Shown piece by piece: positions 27,860-36,823 of a stretch of DNA of 64,000 nt. The position numbers and the translations under genes are program-made. Under the pieces are notes generated by a model that had not been told where the DNA came from, ran no database searches, and was given only the letters and a program-made list of their open reading frames with translations. How positions within the stretch are numbered: position 1 is the first letter of the stretch; each line of letters opens with the position of its first letter. Where the stretch lies: NCBI GenBank assembly GCA_012735215.1, contig JAAYHX010000016.1, positions 117,113-181,112 of the forward strand, given 5' to 3'. This DNA is from Tissierellia bacterium (GTDB lineage Bacteria > Bacillota > Clostridia > Tissierellales > Tepidimicrobiaceae).

Positions 27860-30800
27860 CTAAATTCTATCTAGTAACTTTGTTATTCTATTGAGTTGCT
27901 CCAGATTTTCTATAAGATAATCTGAAGGCTTTAGGTTTTTCATCAGATCTGTTGAGTTTAATGTATCTGGTTTTCTAGGCCCAATGATAACATGACCTAA
28001 GTTTCTAATTACTAAATTCTTGCCGTTTATCTGCTGATAAGTTTCCTCTATTTCCTTGAATATGTCTACTGCATTTCTAAGGCAGACTTCTGATAAACTG
28101 TATATGGCTTCTAGTGATGAATTCTTGATAAAGGGTGGAAATACATAAGGGAGTATCAGATTTATGCTAGGTATTAAATAATCCTGATTAAATTCTTCTC
28201 TTAAAACAGCATCTCCACCAATAAAGGGATACTGAAGGCTTTCATTAAACCATAATTTCAGATTTGGAACAAAATAAGCACTATCTACATCTATATTCTT
28301 TATGGTACCTAGCTCTTTCCCTCGGCCTGTAAGTATTCCTACCACTAATTTCTTAATTTCAATATTGCTCTTCCTTAATATAGGCTCTATTACATTTAAC
28401 CTATACCCCTTGTGAAGCAGATCATCCACTAGTATTATTGGCCTGTTAAAGGATGATATTATTTGTGCTTGGCTTTCCAAGCTTAAATAGTTGGGGAAGG
28501 ATGCGATGGTAAAGCCCTTTATATCTGGATTAAATACTTTCTCACTATGCAAGGATTTAGTTACGGTATTGGGTAGTATCCTACCATTTAAAATGGAACC
28601 AAAGGGTACACACATATTAGGTCCCAATATCCTTTTTTCTCCTTCCACTGTTGGAACTTTATTAATATCACATATTTTTTGGATTAGTTTGCTATAAACC
28701 ATATCCCTATTAAAGACTATGACCAGTTCTCCAGGATAAAGATTGGATATGGCCTTCTTCAGCTTTTCCCTAGTCTTACCAATTACTTTTTTTACATCTG
28801 AATTAATATCGAAGGGTGGCTTTAATAGAGTTTCCAAATCTAGGCTTAGGGTTAAGGGATTCCTCATATCTACTATATAAATAGGATTATCGTCAAGCCT
28901 TAAAGGAGTTTCTACAAAGCCCTGTAGCTTTATGTTTTTCTCAATCAATTTTGCATCTTTCTGACTTAATCTATTGTAGTAGATGGCATGATCATAATCT
29001 GTATTTAAACACTGGGCTAAGGTTTCATTTAGTACAACTTCTATGGAATAACTATCCCCATTCTTTACAAATATTCCAGATATAAGGGCTGTTTTCCCAC
29101 TTAATCTGTCCCTAAGGTAATTGGTAACACTGGTATTTTCAAACTCATCATAGAGGGTGTAATTTTTTACTGAATGGAAAACAGCAAATCCAATTATTTC
29201 ATTCTCATTTACATCTCTTACTACAAGTATGGTTGGCTCCAGCTTATGCTTTAATTGAAGAATTGTATTAAAATTGATTTCATCATCAAAATGTCTTTTC
29301 AACCTATCAATAAGATCATCATCTACATTTTTTATTACTTCTAAGTCAAAAGTTTTGGTCTGGATTACCGATTTGTATCTTGGTTCATTATAGTATAGGC
29401 CGTATTTGTAGATGTATTTAAGAGCCAGTGGATCCATTTCTTTAGATATATCCATATTTAAATCTATTGATCTTCTTATTTGACTGGAACTTATATCTTC
29501 ATATTGAGCTGGGAGAGTGAGCCTTAACACTTTTCCACTTATTTCCTGTAGTCTTTCTTCAATGATTGCTTTATCCTCATCTTTTGATGTGATAGTTTTC
29601 CTATCAAAGACAATATGGGAGAAGCTGTTTAGAAGACTACCTTTTTTATAGGCACTGGCATTGGCTATAACATCTGTACCTACAACTATGTATACTTCCT
29701 TATTTTCAAACAAGCTTTTAAGTTTGTCTAGGTCCTGGTCGTTACTTATATTTATTGGGATTGAACTGGGGAATAGGTATATGTCCTTTTCAAAAGCTAT
29801 GGTCATGTTAACTATATTCTTTCTAAATCTATGAGGTTGTACTCTCTTGGACCAGGAAAACTCATCAACAGCAAGATATACTTCAAAGCCCAAGTTTCTT
29901 ATCTCCAAAGCTATTTCCTTATGGCTGAGGGAGAAAGGGTCGAAGCTTCCTGGGAAAAAGGCCACTTTATTACATATATCTAGTTGAATATCACCATGAT
30001 CAATTTCATAGTCTAATATGAACCTATATAAGTGGTTTAAGGATGCGGAGTTGCTCAAAAATATAAATTCGCTATCCTCTTTATCGGGAAGAATTGTAAG
30101 TATTTTTTTTGCAATTAACTTAAATATTTTCATCTTATATCTTAGGCTGAGTTGTTTAGAGTTAAAAATAAGGCTTCCAATTATTCTAAAGGATTCAGCT
30201 TGTATTTCTTCTTCAAAGGTAACCATTCCGTTTAAGATGATACCAATAAGTCTTATTAGCCTATCCTGATTTTTCTTATCATCTTCTTTAAACCTTTCAA
30301 TATAATCAGGATAGCCTACTATAGCTATTCCTATGGTTTTTAATAGCAGGGATACAACTTGACTACTAGACTGCTTTATTTTTTCTTCAAAATCATCTAT
30401 AGCCTCGTCCAATTCTATAGGATGTAGATATAATAAGAGTTGGCCTAAATATTCAGGAATGAACTTAGTAAATTGATAGTTCTGCATTTCTAATGCCCTC
30501 AACAATTCTATAACTATTTCATTTCTTTGTTCAAGGCTTAAGAAATCAACTATCTTTAACAAGGTTGCTCCTGCGTGATTTCTTACCTTTTCAGCAGCAC
30601 TTACCTTTAATAGATTACAAAAATGCATACCTGTGTGAAATCCTACAATTTTAGGAGATTTCTTTACTTGTTCATAGAGTATATCAATATTTATCTTCTT
30701 ATCTATCCACTCTGTTGCAGTTTTTAAATTCTTTAGGAATATTTCCGATGTATTTTCCTCATTAGTCTTGTAATTGGCTTCAAGCCTTGATATGATATCC

Positions 30801-32692
30801 TTGTCCATCATAAGTTTGATGGCAATTTTGTATTTTAGATAATTCTCTGATGCATATAGAGAAGGTTGCAAGTTATTAAGCAGCCATTCTATAAGGATGA
30901 TTTTTAAATCTTGGATTTTTATGATACTAGGGTACATTTCATTGATTATGTCAAGAATGGCTAGTCTAACTTCTAAAATGGTAGAATCTAGCTGATTGAT
31001 TATATAACTATGAAGTTTTTCGAGCTCTTCATCTCTCAATTCTTCTATTGGAAGGTAGTATAATGTCTGACACAGATATAGCTGACCCTGTGGAGAAATG
31101 GACTTAGAAGCATCGTAATATTTCATCAATACTTTTGAATATTTTAAGCAGTGTTCTTTTCTACAGTTTTCAAATAAAGATTTTATGATATTCTGTAGAT
31201 TATACTGCCATTCTATTAGGGATTCTGTTATTTGAGGATGTGGATATAATAGGTTTCCGATTAAATTGTCAAGTATTTTTTCACTAGGCAGTTTAGAAGT
31301 GTCTAATATAGATGTTTTTGGTATTTCCTTTCTGTACTCTTCATCATATTTGCTTATCAGAAGCCCTATTAATTCAGATGCTTCTCTTCTGATATCATCT
31401 TCCTTATGGAGTAGAAGATCCTTAAAGAAATTAAGGGTTGCAATTTTTTGATCCTGGGTTAAGTAGGTAGAATACTCTCTAAACATCTGCAAATACATGC
31501 GAATTTTTGTCCAATTAGTCTCATTTCTGGCCATATCCAGTATATTGTTGAAACCAGTATCGTCTGACAGCTTTGCCATTAGTTCTATATTGTGTTCAAT
31601 TGCAAAATACTTTACATTGTTTACTATTTCATAGCCATCCATTAGAGAATAGGGCTTTTTTTTCACTCTTTCAGTAGGCAGGTCTGTTAATGTGGTATCT
31701 ACCCCAAGGTCTATCATATAGTTTTCAAAGTCTTTTAGTTTATTATATACTTTTTCGTATCTTCTCTTTTTAGCTTCATCTACATTATCTAACTTATTAA
31801 GAATCACATCATAAGATTCATCTAAAGTAAAGATGTGCATATTTTGTCCCTTGTTTTTTACCCTAAAATCAGCATATATAAGAACTAGGGATTCTAAAGG
31901 CAAGTTTTCTAATTCTAAATCCCATGTGGAGTGGTTAGTAGCAATATGACCAATTTTACTTAATCCAAATTTATTAAACCATTCCTCAGTATAATAATAA
32001 TGAAGATAAGGAACTCGATCCATATCTTCATCTCTTACACCATACTTTCCAATATCGTGACCTAGGGCAGCACCTACTACTATCCCTAGGTCTATAGGCA
32101 AGTTTAGCTTCTTCAACTGCCTTCCTATGTTTAGACTAACTTTATTAACGCCCATCACATGCTCTACTGTATTATGGCCTGTAATTGCATAATCCAATTT
32201 CATCAGTTCATAAACCCAATTGTCAACAAATATTTTCTTAAATTTTAAGTATTCTTCTTTACTTTTACAGCCTTCTACTTCTTCTTCTGTTAAGAATTCA
32301 AGATAGAAGTTGCTGCTGGAATTATCTTTGACATATTCTACTTCGTAATCTGATAGGTTTCTCATAAGGTTAAGGTAGAACAAAACTAATGGTTCTAAGT
32401 CCTTATCAAAAAATCTCTTTACTTTTTCTGGATAGGATAGACTTAGAACCCAATCAAATATATATTTTAGAATATCCTCATCAGTGCTATGCCAGTATTT
32501 TTTATAGACAGGCATAAACAGCTTTGACAATGAAGGAAAATCGTATTTATTACTATATATTGATTTTCTCAATGAATACTCAAAGCTTTCAGTACTGATC
32601 AGATCCAGAAGATCTTCCCTATATAGGTTTACATAGTCTTTATCAACCTCATTGTAAATAATAGCTAAGATTTCATTATAGATTTTAATCAT
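27860..32692 (-). CDS. 1610-residue HD / helical repeat / NadD-like / GNAT-like / phosphoribosyltransferase-like fusion
   Basis: Unusual multidomain protein. Residues about 160-280 form an HD hydrolase domain with H178, H212-D213 (GHDIGKYG), H231, H254 and D275, in the order seen in the Ap4A hydrolase YqeK. Residues about 350-900 are alpha-helical, HEAT/ARM-like. Residues 908-1100 resemble NadD/cytidylyltransferases: PGSFDPFSLSH with Ser921 for the first His of HxGH and His924 kept, VGTDVIA, and ISSSQIRRSI (1067-1076). Residues about 1108-1280 look GNAT-like without a clear acetyl-CoA loop. Residues about 1300-1500 resemble a phosphoribosyltransferase with IILVDDLLHKGYR (D1423, D1424) at the PRPP loop. 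Its ATG overlaps the sdaAA stop (ATGA). Overall function unknown; a role in nucleotide or cofactor metabolism is inferred. Confidence 0.75.
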   Translation of the reverse strand: MIKIYNEILAIIYNEVDKDYVNLYREDLLDLISTESFEYSLRKSIYSNKYDFPSLSKLFMPVYKKYWHSTDEDILKYIFDWVLSLSYPEKVKRFFDKDLEPLVLFYLNLMRNLSDYEVEYVKDNSSSNFYLEFLTEEEVEGCKSKEEYLKFKKIFVDNWVYELMKLDYAITGHNTVEHVMGVNKVSLNIGRQLKKLNLPIDLGIVVGAALGHDIGKYGVRDEDMDRVPYLHYYYTEEWFNKFGLSKIGHIATNHSTWDLELENLPLESLVLIYADFRVKNKGQNMHIFTLDESYDVILNKLDNVDEAKKRRYEKVYNKLKDFENYMIDLGVDTTLTDLPTERVKKKPYSLMDGYEIVNNVKYFAIEHNIELMAKLSDDTGFNNILDMARNETNWTKIRMYLQMFREYSTYLTQDQKIATLNFFKDLLLHKEDDIRREASELIGLLISKYDEEYRKEIPKTSILDTSKLPSEKILDNLIGNLLYPHPQITESLIEWQYNLQNIIKSLFENCRKEHCLKYSKVLMKYYDASKSISPQGQLYLCQTLYYLPIEELRDEELEKLHSYIINQLDSTILEVRLAILDIINEMYPSIIKIQDLKIILIEWLLNNLQPSLYASENYLKYKIAIKLMMDKDIISRLEANYKTNEENTSEIFLKNLKTATEWIDKKINIDILYEQVKKSPKIVGFHTGMHFCNLLKVSAAEKVRNHAGATLLKIVDFLSLEQRNEIVIELLRALEMQNYQFTKFIPEYLGQLLLYLHPIELDEAIDDFEEKIKQSSSQVVSLLLKTIGIAIVGYPDYIERFKEDDKKNQDRLIRLIGIILNGMVTFEEEIQAESFRIIGSLIFNSKQLSLRYKMKIFKLIAKKILTILPDKEDSEFIFLSNSASLNHLYRFILDYEIDHGDIQLDICNKVAFFPGSFDPFSLSHKEIALEIRNLGFEVYLAVDEFSWSKRVQPHRFRKNIVNMTIAFEKDIYLFPSSIPINISNDQDLDKLKSLFENKEVYIVVGTDVIANASAYKKGSLLNSFSHIVFDRKTITSKDEDKAIIEERLQEISGKVLRLTLPAQYEDISSSQIRRSIDLNMDISKEMDPLALKYIYKYGLYYNEPRYKSVIQTKTFDLEVIKNVDDDLIDRLKRHFDDEINFNTILQLKHKLEPTILVVRDVNENEIIGFAVFHSVKNYTLYDEFENTSVTNYLRDRLSGKTALISGIFVKNGDSYSIEVVLNETLAQCLNTDYDHAIYYNRLSQKDAKLIEKNIKLQGFVETPLRLDDNPIYIVDMRNPLTLSLDLETLLKPPFDINSDVKKVIGKTREKLKKAISNLYPGELVIVFNRDMVYSKLIQKICDINKVPTVEGEKRILGPNMCVPFGSILNGRILPNTVTKSLHSEKVFNPDIKGFTIASFPNYLSLESQAQIISSFNRPIILVDDLLHKGYRLNVIEPILRKSNIEIKKLVVGILTGRGKELGTIKNIDVDSAYFVPNLKLWFNESLQYPFIGGDAVLREEFNQDYLIPSINLILPYVFPPFIKNSSLEAIYSLSEVCLRNAVDIFKEIEETYQQINGKNLVIRNLGHVIIGPRKPDTLNSTDLMKNLKPSDYLIENLEQLNRITKLLDRI

Positions 32693-33555
32693 AGAAATCT
32701 TTTCTTAACCTCCTTTCCTGTTAAGGTATCTGCTACACCTCCTAGTGCAGTTTCCCTTAAGGACTCTGGAAGTGCTTTTCCTACCTTATACATAGCTTCC
32801 ACAACTTCATCAAAAGGAATCAGAGATTCAATCCCTGCTAAGGCTAAGTCAGCAGACAACAAGGCATTTGCTACTCCAGACGCATTTCTTAGAGCACATG
32901 GAAATTCCACTAATCCAGCTACTGGGTCGCAAACTAAGCCCATGATATTAATTAAGGCAAAAGATGCAGCATGTAATGACTGATTAATATCGCCACCTGC
33001 CAGCTCTACTATAGCAGCAGCAGCCATAGCACTTGCTGCACCACATTCTGCCTGACATCCTCCCTCTGCACCAGATATGGTTGCATTTTTGGCAATTATT
33101 TGTCCTATTCCAGATGCAGTGAATAGTCCCTTTATTAAATCCTCATCGGAAAGATCAAACCTCTCCTTGATGGTTAACATGGCTGCAGGAATTATGCCTG
33201 AAGCTCCTGCTGTAGGTGCAGCAACTATTCTGCCCATGGAAGCATTAACCTCTGAAGTTGATAAAGCCATTGCCATGGCTGAATTGATTATTTCTCCACA
33301 TACAGTTTTTCCTTTATTGGTATAATCCTGCATTTTTTTAGCATTTCCACCAGTTAATTTGCTTACTGACATTACACTTTTATCTAAGGCAGAACTTGCA
33401 GAATTTTTCATAGTATCTAAGATGCTTTTCATCCTATCCATTAATTGGTCATAGGAAATATTAGATTCTTGTAATTCCTTCTCTATAACTATTTCATATA
33501 TTTTCTTATTATTGTCCGTACATAATTTTACTAACTCACAAGCTTTATTAAACAT
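32689..33555 (-). CDS. sdaAA: L-serine dehydratase, iron-sulfur-dependent, alpha subunit
   Basis: A 288-residue alpha subunit of the [4Fe-4S] L-serine dehydratase, which converts serine to pyruvate and ammonia in many anaerobes. Typical blocks are AAPTAGASGIIPAAML, GAEGGCQAECGAASAMAAAA, CDPVAGLVEFPCALRN and a C-terminal alanine/glycine-rich end; the cysteines in these blocks include the cluster ligands. It begins 4 bases after sdaAB, with an AGAGGTGA site inside the end of that gene. Its stop overlaps the start of the 1610-residue gene by four bases, so translation of the two is coupled. Serine breakdown here feeds pyruvate to the fermentative pathways. Confidence 0.95.
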   Translation of the reverse strand: MFNKACELVKLCTDNNKKIYEIVIEKELQESNISYDQLMDRMKSILDTMKNSASSALDKSVMSVSKLTGGNAKKMQDYTNKGKTVCGEIINSAMAMALSTSEVNASMGRIVAAPTAGASGIIPAAMLTIKERFDLSDEDLIKGLFTASGIGQIIAKNATISGAEGGCQAECGAASAMAAAAIVELAGGDINQSLHAASFALINIMGLVCDPVAGLVEFPCALRNASGVANALLSADLALAGIESLIPFDEVVEAMYKVGKALPESLRETALGGVADTLTGKEVKKRFL

Positions 33556-33559
33556 AGAT

Positions 33560-34228
33560 TCACCTCTTTATTGGATTTATTGCTGTTAAATAGATTATCT
33601 CCTTAATTGCTGATATCTCTTCTATTATTCTTTCATCAATAGGGCTATCTAATTCAGTTACCATGGTAGCAATATTATTTTCCCTGGTAACATTCATGGT
33701 TGCAATATTCATGTTATTGTTAGAAAGAATAGTACTTATTTCGCTGATAACTCCTTTTCTATCCTTATATTTAGCTAGGATAGTTGGATAGTCTCCAGTA
33801 AAGTTTACTTCGTTGCCATTTATGTTTGTTATTACAACGTTTCCTCCACCTATTGATGAACCTATAACATAATAGTTTTCCCTATTCTTGTAGTGGAACA
33901 ATATTTTTACTGTATTAGGATGAACATACCCTAAATCTTCTTCTACAAACTCTATATGAATATTATTTTTCTTTGCTATTTCAATAGAATCTTTGATTCT
34001 CTCATCGGATGGATCCATGCCAAGGACTCCTGCAACCAGTGCCTTATCTGTACCATGGCCTTTATAGGTTTTAGCAAAGGAACCATGTAAATAAAAGGTA
34101 ACTTTATGAAAGGAATCATCTGCCAATTCCCTTGCAATCTTTCCAATTCTAGCTGCTCCAGCAGTGTGGGAACTAGAAGGTCCTATCATAACAGGTCCAA
34201 GAATATCAAATACGCTGTAGTTTTTCAT
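33560..34228 (-). CDS. sdaAB: L-serine dehydratase, iron-sulfur-dependent, beta subunit
   Basis: A 222-residue beta subunit. The N-terminal domain begins NYSVFDILGPVMIGPSSSHTAGAARIG, with the serine-rich SSSHT motif, and contains GSFAKTYKGHGTDKALVAGVLG. The C-terminal part (about 150-222) is an ACT domain (DRKGVISEISTILSNNNMNIATMNVTR), probably a serine-sensing or assembly module. It is the first gene of the minus-strand operon and follows a good sigma-A promoter and an AGGAGGAG ribosome site. Confidence 0.95.
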   Translation of the reverse strand: MKNYSVFDILGPVMIGPSSSHTAGAARIGKIARELADDSFHKVTFYLHGSFAKTYKGHGTDKALVAGVLGMDPSDERIKDSIEIAKKNNIHIEFVEEDLGYVHPNTVKILFHYKNRENYYVIGSSIGGGNVVITNINGNEVNFTGDYPTILAKYKDRKGVISEISTILSNNNMNIATMNVTRENNIATMVTELDSPIDERIIEEISAIKEIIYLTAINPIKR

Positions 34229-34258
34229 TTTTACTCCTCCTAAAAATATGGTTATTTA

Positions 34259-34287
34259 ATTTTAGCATTTAACAGATAATTATTCAA
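34259..34287 (-). promoter_or_regulatory. Sigma-A promoter of the sda operon
   Basis: On the minus strand, TTGAAT (34287-34282), a 17-base spacer and TAAAAT (34264-34259). It lies immediately after the terminator of the upstream pspC-like gene. Confidence 0.75.
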
Positions 34288-34288
34288 C

Positions 34289-34311
34289 AAAAGGAGGTTT
34301 AACCTCCTTTT
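34289..34311 (-). terminator. Terminator of the PspC-domain gene
   Basis: AAAAGGAGG / CCTCCTTTT stem with a TTAAA loop and a TTTT-rich exit on the minus strand. Confidence 0.8.
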
Positions 34312-34374
34312 GAAATTTCCAGATATTGCTATTTTTGTGTGGTGTTTATATTCTTACAGTATTGAAGAAACTGT

Positions 34375-34776
34375 TTATTTGTTTCTCTGCTTAACTATAA
34401 TATATATACCCCCAATTATAAGAAGAACAGGCCAGTACTTTAATACATTGAACATTCTTAGCATGTGATAAAACTTAGGAAACATAATATCAAGCAGCTT
34501 TAAAGCACCTATAACAATCAAGGCAACTCCTATAATGATAGGAAGATTACTGTGGCTTTGGTGTCTTTGATTATTGTCTTCGTATATTACACCATCATCT
34601 TCAGGTATAATTAAGGTACAAATGATATAGGATAACAATCCTGGAGCTCCAGGGGCAAATGTTAGTACTAGCCAAATAACTCTGACAATCACTGGATCCA
34701 TGTTAAAGTATTCACCTATCCCACCACAAACTCCAGCAAGAACCCTATTAGATTTTGATCTTTTCAACTTGTTCAT
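34375..34776 (-). CDS. PspC-domain membrane protein
   Basis: 133 residues. Residues 1-60 form a PspC domain (LKRSKSNRVLAGVCGGIGEYFNMDPVIVRVIWLVL...LLSYIICTLIIPEDD). After a short polar linker come two more hydrophobic segments (about 79-97 and 112-128), as in LiaF/DUF5668-type tails. Such proteins sense or respond to envelope stress, or modulate two-component signalling. No Psp or Lia partner is adjacent. The ribosome site GGGAGGTTG precedes the ATG. It is transcribed alone, away from the MntP-like gene. Confidence 0.85.
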   Translation of the reverse strand: MNKLKRSKSNRVLAGVCGGIGEYFNMDPVIVRVIWLVLTFAPGAPGLLSYIICTLIIPEDDGVIYEDNNQRHQSHSNLPIIIGVALIVIGALKLLDIMFPKFYHMLRMFNVLKYWPVLLIIGGIYIIVKQRNK

Positions 34777-34861
34777 TCAACAACCTCCCAATCTACAGTT
34801 ACTATTATTCTATCAAATATGCTAGTAAAGTTGAATAATAGAATCCTACTTATATCAAAAA

Positions 34862-34938
34862 ATTATGTAACACATAATCCATATAGAGTAATTCAATAAA
34901 AACAAAAGAGCCCATATGTATTATTTTAGCTACATATG
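34862..34938. repeat. Two short inverted repeats between divergent genes
   Basis: ATTATGT-AAC-ACATAAT (34862-34878) and CATATGTA-N10-TACATATG (34913-34938) are both perfect. They lie between the pspC-like gene and the MntP-like gene and could be operator sites; the second could also be a hairpin in the mRNA leader. No Mn riboswitch (yybP-ykoY) pattern was recognised. Confidence 0.55.
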
Positions 34939-35018
34939 CTAGATAATAAATATTGTAGATTTTTGAATAAACCTATATAATTTATGTGTAGAAAATAATA
35001 ATTTGGTAGGGAGAGGCC

Positions 35019-35597
35019 ATGAAATTGATTGAGATTTTACTGTCAACAGTAGGCATTTCCTTTGATACTTTTGCCATCATGACTTGTAAGGGTGCTATGC
35101 TATATAGAATAAACAAGTCTAAATTAATAGGCATAGGCCTAATATTTGGAGGCTGGCAAGCTTTAGTATTACTGTTAAGCAACTATATCCTAGTACATTA
35201 TCAGGACAACCTAATTGGACTAGGTATTTTGCTTGAAATATTGGCCGTTTTAATCTTTTTTGGACTAGGCATATATATGATTGGCAAAGCCTTAAAAAAT
35301 AAGATTGTCCATGAGAGAAGAGAAGAAGATTTTCCTATAAAGGAAATCATAATACTTGCTATCGTCACTAGCATTGACGCTTTATTAGCTGGCATAGGCT
35401 TATCCTTTTTAAAGATTAACCTGTCTGAATCTTTAATCCCTATCATAGTCATCAATATTTTGTTGGTAATATTGGGAATATATACGGGATATTTTTATGG
35501 ATATGAACAGAAAACAAAAGCTTACACAGTGGGAGGAGTAATGTTGGTGAGTATTGGTCTTAGGGTACTTTTTAAAAATATTCTATATGTTATTTAA
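35019..35597 (+). CDS. MntP/YtaF-like small-ion exporter family protein
   Basis: A 192-residue integral membrane protein with about six hydrophobic helices in two repeats. Each repeat opens with an acidic motif typical of the MntP (DUF204) group: STVGISFDTFAIMTCKGAM and TSIDALLAGIGLSFL. In MntP these aspartates support manganese export. The first repeat keeps Asp but has Thr-Phe where Ala-Phe is usual, so a related ion or a sporulation-type YtaF role is possible. The ribosome site is GGGAGAGG. No partner genes are adjacent. Confidence 0.75.
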   Translation: MKLIEILLSTVGISFDTFAIMTCKGAMLYRINKSKLIGIGLIFGGWQALVLLLSNYILVHYQDNLIGLGILLEILAVLIFFGLGIYMIGKALKNKIVHERREEDFPIKEIIILAIVTSIDALLAGIGLSFLKINLSESLIPIIVINILLVILGIYTGYFYGYEQKTKAYTVGGVMLVSIGLRVLFKNILYVI

Positions 35598-35728
35598 CAC
35601 CTTGTTAGAAATGACAAGGTGTTATTTTTATCAAGTATTTTTAATACTTTATTAAGTTTTTCTTTGGTTTAAAATTTTATTAATTTAGATTATAATATGA
35701 TTAAACAGGTATATCTGGAGAGATTATC

Positions 35729-36301
35729 ATGCTAAATAATGAAAACAAGAACACAAAAAAGCTTTTAGCAGAAAGCTTTAAAAAACAATTGTTAAAACAT
35801 CCCTTTGAAAAGATTACCATTAAAATGATTACAGATGATGCTGGAGTTATTAGACCAACCTTTTATAATTACTATAGAGACAAGTATGAAGTATTTGAGC
35901 ACATAATAGATGAGGAACTCATGGGTGTTGCATATGCACTAATTGACAATTCCATGGAAAGGGAAGCCATCAAGATGGTGTTTACTTATTTTGACAGGAA
36001 CAGGTTCTTTTATCAGGAAGCCTTTAAGGTAGAAGGGCAAAATTCCTTTGAAGGGATACTATTTAATAGGATAACTGGCTTGTTTAAAAAGATCATTAAA
36101 AAGCATACTACTACAATAGAAAATGATTCCATTCTAACAGTAGAAAACTTAGCCAGATATTATTCAACTGGCATGGTCTATATCTTAAAGATGTGGCTGT
36201 TTGAAGAAAGATTTTTGAAGGTTACTCCAGAAGAAATGTTTAATGCCTATATGTTCATAATAACCCACTCAATCTTGGAAATCATACATCAACAGGCTTG
36301 A
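35729..36301 (+). CDS. TetR/AcrR-family transcriptional regulator
   Basis: 190 residues. The N-terminal HTH covers about residues 10-55 (TKKLLAESFKKQLLKHPFEKITIKMITDDAGVIRPTFYNYYRDKYEVFEHI). The C-terminal all-helical part (YYSTGMVYILKMWLFEERFLKVTPEEMFNAY) resembles the DhaS-type TetR_C domain. The ligand and targets are unknown. A TATAAT box lies about 35 bases upstream and the ribosome site is GGAGAG. The FHA/FtsW/PBP module begins 85 bases downstream, so regulation of that module is possible but not shown. Confidence 0.88.
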   Translation: MLNNENKNTKKLLAESFKKQLLKHPFEKITIKMITDDAGVIRPTFYNYYRDKYEVFEHIIDEELMGVAYALIDNSMEREAIKMVFTYFDRNRFFYQEAFKVEGQNSFEGILFNRITGLFKKIIKKHTTTIENDSILTVENLARYYSTGMVYILKMWLFEERFLKVTPEEMFNAYMFIITHSILEIIHQQA

Positions 36302-36386
36302 TTATCACTATATAAGTTGTTATATTTATAACATACTAAAGCTGCAATAATATAATTTAGAAGATCTATAACTTTAGGAGGATAAT

Positions 36387-36818
36387 ATGTTCAACATAGT
36401 ATCGGTAATATTTAAATATATATTTATATTCATCATATATGTGTTTATATTGAGCATAATCAGACTAATATATCTTGACATTAAAGGAATCTATCCAATA
36501 GCTGTTAATAATAGTGCTTACTTAAAGTTAATCAACAGGAAGGATACTTTGCCCTTTAAAGTCAGAGAATACTATCCCTTGGGTGATAAGGTAACTTTGG
36601 GAAGATCAAACAATAACCAGATAGTAATAAAGGACCCATACATATCTAAGCAACATTTGAGGGTAATCAAGGATGAAGATAAGTACTATTTAGAGGATAC
36701 CAATAGCGCTAATGGTACCTTTTTAAACGGAGAAAGGGTTATGGATGCTGTATGTTTAAAAAATGGAGATAGAATTTCTGTAGGGCAAGTAGACTTTCTA
36801 TTTGTCAATAAAGAATAG
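36387..36818 (+). CDS. Membrane-anchored FHA-domain protein
   Basis: 143 residues: one N-terminal membrane helix (about 5-30) and a cytoplasmic FHA domain (about 60-140). The phosphothreonine-binding residues are visible in VTLGRSNNNQIVIKDPYISKQHLRV and DTNSANGTFLNGERV (Gly-Arg, Ser-x-x-His and Asn-Gly signatures). It is followed within 5 bases by FtsW/RodA and a penicillin-binding protein. The same gene set occurs next to Ser/Thr kinases in actinobacteria, so it probably links phosphorylation to wall synthesis. No intact Ser/Thr kinase lies in this window. Confidence 0.9.
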   Translation: MFNIVSVIFKYIFIFIIYVFILSIIRLIYLDIKGIYPIAVNNSAYLKLINRKDTLPFKVREYYPLGDKVTLGRSNNNQIVIKDPYISKQHLRVIKDEDKYYLEDTNSANGTFLNGERVMDAVCLKNGDRISVGQVDFLFVNKE

Positions 36819-36823
36819 GGGTA

